Below are positions 59,249 through 64,000 of a DNA stretch of 64,000 bases, piece by piece. This DNA comes from Onthophagus taurus (Eukaryota; Arthropoda; Insecta; Coleoptera; Scarabaeidae). The position numbers and the translations under genes were made by a program. Below the pieces are notes generated by a model, which saw only the letters and a list, made by a program, of their open reading frames with translations, was not told the DNA's origin and searched no databases. How positions within the stretch are numbered: the stretch's first letter is position 1; each line of letters opens with the position of its first letter. The stretch is taken from NCBI RefSeq assembly GCF_036711975.1, contig NC_091972.1:9057001-9121000 (forward strand), written 5' to 3'.

Positions 59249-59344
59249 GCTATTGGCCCGGACCCATTCGCGTTACAGGTAACAACGCGGTGCCGCGACT
59301 GAAGGTGCCGCAGATAGCGGACAGTGTTCTATAAGCCATCGGTG
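59249..59344 (-). other. Exon-like CpG-rich patch with strong donor and 29-codon ORF
   Basis: On the minus strand a consensus donor, GCAG|GTAAGT, sits at about 59248-59243, directly after a CpG-rich stretch in an AT-rich surrounding. An ATG at about 59338 opens MAYRTLSAICGTFSRGTALL, continuing PVTRMGPGQ, and stops (TAG) four bases before the donor. It could be a non-coding first exon with a short upstream ORF, a small-protein gene, or a coding exon with a lost frame. No partner exon was found. Confidence 0.3.
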
Positions 59345-61075
59345 AAAACTGTCGGATGAAACATCTCCTTTTAAAAAAAATCAATCGCGAAAAAATTTTG
59401 GACATAAAAATTCCTAAAAATATTGACTTTTTAGAATTAAGTTTCTTTTAAAACATTTATGAAGGAATGTAGTTCGTTGAGAAAGATTGTTTCATAAGTT
59501 TTGCAAGAATTAATTGAAAGATGTAATCGATTTGAGATGATGTAATGATCGTGTCATGACAGTGCCAGTGCGAGCCGGTTGTGATGACAGTGGCCGATGA
59601 TAATGATGATGAAGAAGCTGAATGTCAGAATCAGCTGAGTGTTCAGCATGCGTCTGGCAGCTCTACGTTATGCCGTCACAATTTGTGGGCTAGTCATCAT
59701 ATTAGATTTGATTGGGTAAATAATCGAAACATTAACATTTTTTTGAAGACTTTTACCAAAGAAGTTTTTCTTAAACATTACTATAATAGAAATACTTTAT
59801 TTTTTTATACTTTTACTGTGTAGGTATTAGTTTTATTTAAAGAATTTTTCGAACGGCTTGATTAAGTTATAAACTACAAATTTTATTACATTTTTTGTTT
59901 AAACTAAACAAAAAAATAAAATAACAAAATAAAACCTTTTATTATTTTATTTTTAACAATCGTTTAACCTTCAGAAAAATGAATAACCATACAAGTTTTA
60001 GCGATTTTGAACTCACTAGAGCGACTAATAAATCAAGCTAAAATATGAACTTAATGAACTGATCATGCGAAAGACGATTGGATTTCACCATAACAAAATA
60101 AATGATATAGAATAAATTAGAACACTTTTACCTTTTATTTAACACTTTTCTTTTTGAATAAATTTCTGTAATATAATCACCTTCTTTTGCGAAAGGTTAA
60201 TTTATTTTAATTTTTGACTAATAAACAAATTTCGAAAACAAATAAAAAATGCGCTGACCTCCATAAAATACTCAGGAAATAAGTAATCTACCAACTGACT
60301 GTAATGGCTCGGATTGCGAATTGATTAATTGGCAATTTTCTACAATACAACATCAACTTATTGCAAACTACGGCACATTCTCGGAACGTCATAAACATCA
60401 TGTAGACGGAGTATTCGTTTTGGAAAGCGGCCTATTGTACGATACATCTCGCCAGTGGACAATTCTAATAACTTATCCAAATAGAGCAAGCAAATAATAG
60501 TCGAGGTTCACCTATTTTCCTCTGTACTCGGGAGTAGTGGCGGCACATAAATATCGCTAAGCGGTAATAAATAATGAGTCCGTGAACGTACATACTGTAC
60601 CGTGAGAATACCACATAAGATGAAAACTGCGGGAAATGATGGACAAGCCTGTGTATGTCTCTTTTGAAGTCTTAAGGTGCACGTGCAGTACCTTAAAAAT
60701 TAAAAGAAAAAGAGCGGATGAAATGTAGAACCGCACAACCAGTAAAAACTGGTCTCTTATATAAGTTACTGTTAAGTTATTCTATCTATACATGTATCGA
60801 TCCAGTTGAAGTCATAAATAATTGAAAAAGATCGAAAACTTAAAAAGAAAATTTTAAACAAAAATTTTAATCTATTATAAAAAACACTTTTAATGATTAA
60901 GAATTATTCTATAACTTGTGATACGTATTTATAATGTCTACGTTACTTACAAATTTGTTTGCATCCGTTTATGAAATTATGATTTCATTTTTCCAAGCTC
61001 CGGTTTTCTTGAGAGCACTTTTGTGGCATCGAAGGTTTTTCTTCGCGTTTTCTCGTCTTTTGTAACATTCCTTAA
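59345..61075. other. Intergenic, nothing recognised
   Basis: 59560-59700 (GATGATAATGATGATGAAGAAG tract and a short plus-strand frame 59581-59823) and 60290-60620 are less AT-rich, but no domain, repeat or RNA gene was recognised. Confidence 0.4.
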
Positions 61076-61089
61076 TTTTCCAGTCTTCG

Positions 61090-61700
61090 TTTAGATGATA
61101 CCATATAATATAAGCGTTCAGTGCACTAATGTCTAATAATCATGTTATAAAAAGCTGTCGCTGGCCATTTTCATGATTGCCTTTTGACAGTATAGATACG
61201 GAGAAGCTGGTCTAATAAGTACGCTTGACTTAGTTTTATTGAAATCATGAACTTTTTTGACATGAGACTGGTCTCTTGCAAATATCCAACATTTACCTTG
61301 GTATCGTTTTTCCATGCTGAAAATATCGTGATGGAACCTTTTTCCATGTTCGTTGATAACGGCTCTTAGGTTCTTGGGAAAGAAGTATAAAGTGTGTTTT
61401 GATACACTGTGATATATTACAACACAATGCTTGATACGTCGAAAGTAGTTCTATCAGATCTTTGTAGTTATTTGCTTTGTGGTTTCCCAAAAAATGTTGC
61501 ACGACATGATTAAAACATTTCTAAGATCTTTTCTTCCAAGTGCATAATACCTGAACGGTTGCGATCCATGGTTTTGACAAACTTTTTTACCAAACCTAGT
61601 TTTATATGAAAAGGCGGTAAAGGTACTCTGACGGGCTCGTGTAAAACATTCTTCGTGTAAATCAGTTACGTGGTTTACAGGCTCTATCCAGATCAAGGTA
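61090..61700 (-). pseudogene. Decayed member of a repetitive arthropod gene family
   Basis: Minus-strand frames, in order, read VLHEPVRVPLPPFHIKLGLV, KKFVKTMDRNRSGIMHLEEK, then (frameshift) FLGNHKANNYKDLIELLSTY, QALCCNISQCIKTHF, then (frameshift) FPKNLRAVINEHGKRFHHDI, FSMEKRYQGK. The combination of PPxHIKLGLxKxFVKxM, FLGN.KxxNY and FPxNLxAVxxEHGxRFHxDI..MExRYQGKW is one I recall from a multi-copy uncharacterised protein family in arthropods and cnidarians, suspected to be transposon-derived. That recollection needs a database check. At least two frameshifts and one stop (after ILEMF) show it is not functional. A minus-strand frame at 62510-62803 may or may not belong to it. Confidence 0.6.
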
Positions 61701-64000
61701 TGCTAAATTCACAATTTAACAAAGTTTTAAATCAAAACATGATGCTATTCGACCATACGTACAGTAGTATTAGTATAAATCTATGGGTGCCAGAAATAAA
61801 GTAATGTGTGTTTTGTAATGAGGTTATGTAGTAAAGTTGTAATTAGTATTCAGAATCCATGTGGTAAAAATCTTGGCGATCAGTGTTATTTATGGTTTCT
61901 TATTCTTTTCATTTTCCGAAATTTCATCTTTAATGTGCATAATTGGTAATAAAATAACGATCTTCCATTTTTTGAGATAGTAGTAATGACCAATTCTCAA
62001 GGAAAATCCAATTTTTTTTTCAAATTGTACTAAACAATGTAAGATTTCTTTTTTGCAATTCTATGGCTAGGTCAAAGTTTGTAAAAAAAATATTGGTTAT
62101 CACATTTCTCCCAGATCCCTTCAACCCTTTTATTTGTACAACTCCCGATGTATATTTGGCAATTATTAGTATACAACCTTATATTTTCACAAGCTTCTCA
62201 AATCTTTACCCTATACTTTCCTGATTTAGATGAAATATACTGTTTGAAAACATTTTGTAGTGTGGGTTAATTGCTTGAATCAAAGAAAGCTCTAGCCTGT
62301 GATAAGTGATAAGTTTTCTGCCTATAAATTTTTTTCTCTGTGGTTCAGCATTATCAAATACGTAAACATTTTGAAATTGTAGAAAACTTGTTTTTAGCTG
62401 TTGAGAGCATACATCCTCTGCATTCTATAAATTATTGATTCCGTCGTTATGGGGTTTGTAAATTTCTGCCAATGTTAACAAACCAACAATTCGTAGAAAC
62501 TACTCAGCATCATACTTTTTCCATAAAGCACCGCTTTTTATGCATAACTCTACATAGAATTTCGCACAATGAGCACATTAAACAAATTGTTATCCTTTTA
62601 CTGCCTTCTTTAACTCTACAACGCCTTTGAAGAAACTTCTTTTGCCCAAACATGCAAATTTTACACCCTTGTATGTTTTTAATTAATTTGCTCAAAGTAT
62701 AATTGGTGCATCTTCGCGAAAAGCTTTCAATCTTTTGCAAACTTCTTTCAAAAATAAATGAAAATGTTATTTTCTTTGCTTGATTCAGTATCTTGTTTGA
62801 CATCTGCTTCTTTTATAAAATCATGTCTATAGCTGAACATATTCTCAGGAAATTTGATTTTTCATTCAATTTATGTTAGACGACATATTTTCAGGGCTGT
62901 GTTTCTTTGGGATGATCGAGTGCCTGAAAAACTAAGGTTTTTTGATAGTTTTTAACAAAAATTTTTCCTCTATATTATTAGTAACAAGTATACTGTTATG
63001 TATACCTTATTATTAACAAACACTTAAACACAATTTATAGTTGCACCGTTTTTTAATAAGCACATAACACTTTATCATGTAAATAAAGACGTTATTGTAA
63101 ATCCAATTAATAATTAAAATTAAAACAAATGTAATACTTTCAAAGAAGAAAGCAAACTCTTTAATGATTAATCTATACGTTCGAGTGTAAACAGCTGAAG
63201 GTGTACGATAAACATAACACTCAGTTATAACATTATTTGTACAACAACCGCTAATCTTCCAAGTATCTGTTATAGTTTGTCCATGTAATCTAACGGCGGA
63301 TTACCGGTGTTTGTAAGAGACCTACATATCCTGGTTTGTATAGAGACTATAGAGAGAAAACGAGCTCGAGAATACATTTTTTATATTTCGTGGTTCCTTC
63401 AATACCACCAACGAGAAAAACAAACCGACATCGTTCATCTCAACCGACTTAAGTTATGAAGCGGAAGTCTTATCTACGTACAATCTAATAATAACACAAT
63501 GTTTCTGGGAAAATGTGTTGGAGGAGACGCGACATTCAGCGGGATATAACTTATAAATTGTGTAATAAATAAAGTTTGTGCGGAGGTATTGTTAAATCTT
63601 GACATCAGAGCAAGAAGTTTGAAAGTGGTATAAGTATCGTACTCGATCGATCGATTGGTTCGTTTGTAGGTTGTTTGGTCAGTCTGGCTGTCCGTTTCAA
63701 TACGAACGTCAAAACTTTCAAATAGACGTTAATAGATTTCGAGATGTAATTTTTCAACCGTGTCCGCCTCTTGATTAATAATAGCAACTGTCGAGTTAAA
63801 TTTACCGTTTTGTTACGTTATTATTCTTTACTTTAAGTGGTCGGTACCCGTTAGTTAACTCTCACTAATTTACAATAAATCAAGTTTAATACTTGACACA
63901 ACTCATATTGATATAATAACATATGGATGAAAGGGTAAATGTCTCATAAACTTATTTATAAATTAAAAGTTACATGATTATATCAAAAATTATAATAAGA
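61701..64000. other. No recognisable gene
   Basis: The minus-strand frame 62510-62803 (97 codons, Lys/Cys-rich, with CKICMFGQKK and CLMCSLCEILC) is the longest but unrecognised, and may be part of the pseudogene just downstream. From 62900 the sequence is AT-rich to the window end, with a more even stretch at 63240-63540. Confidence 0.4.

Noticed and set aside
1-64000. tRNA or rRNA genes
   Set aside because: I looked for T-loop words such as GGTTCGAATCC; the closest hits (GGTTCAAATTCGA) belong to the inverted-repeat transposon at 45.6-46.6 kb and lack a cloverleaf.

Overview
This window is nuclear DNA of an arthropod, almost certainly an insect and plausibly a beetle. It is AT-rich, most genes are split by introns with GT..AG borders (several only 49-64 bp long), and it carries many decayed retrotransposon and DNA-transposon fragments. 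Six protein genes are well supported: a secreted Val/Pro/Tyr/Lys-repeat cuticular protein (Vajk-like, about 6.4-7.6 kb, +); HERPUD (16.0-21.0 kb, -), an ER-stress/ERAD ubiquitin-like membrane protein; a sugar/trehalose-type MFS transporter (24.8-26.3 kb, -); a phospholipid phosphatase of the PLPP/wunen family (35.0-37.2 kb plus upstream exons to 44.4 kb, -); proteasome subunit alpha type-5 (47.5-48.3 kb, -); and ataxin-10 (48.8-50.3 kb, +). Exon joins were worked out by reading splice sites and checking reading phase across each intron. The species cannot be fixed from the sequence.

Layout. 0-6.4 kb is intergenic with a decayed Jockey-like retrotransposon carrying an RNase H remnant (2.4-3.2 kb) and a short array of a ~172-bp satellite (3.3-3.9 kb). 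The cuticular gene follows. A second, 2.6-kb array of the same satellite, preceded by the same ~115-bp leader, lies at 9.4-12.1 kb, so two copies of one satellite-bearing module flank the gene. 12.4-16 kb is gene-free with two CpG-rich islands. HERPUD has a 3.8-kb first intron packed with nested DNA-transposon debris (a TTAA-flanked piggyBac-type MITE inside a mariner-like relic, a 256-bp foldback element, and an element with CTAGTTCTA-type repeats). After the transporter, 26.3-35 kb holds LINE 3' ends, one tandemly duplicated, and more CpG-rich islands. 37.3-47 kb is mainly the upstream region of the phosphatase gene, and a 1,030-bp long inverted repeat flanked by TA lies at 45.6-46.6 kb. PSMA5 and ATXN10 are divergent, with start codons 539 bp apart, probably sharing a promoter region. 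From 50.6 kb to the end I see only LINE relics, a decayed copy of a repetitive arthropod gene family (61.1-61.7 kb), one exon-like CpG-rich patch (59.2-59.35 kb) and sequence with no recognisable content.

The most interesting inferences are (i) four ATG-to-donor mini-exons upstream of the phosphatase gene (44.4, 43.1, 40.4 and 39.7 kb), all phase 0 and all in frame with a shared acceptor that opens directly into the phosphatase frame, implying alternative promoters with alternative N-termini, and (ii) the paired satellite modules around the cuticular gene. The genes do not form one pathway. HERPUD and PSMA5 both belong to protein degradation, but nothing in the sequence links them beyond chance proximity (about 27 kb).
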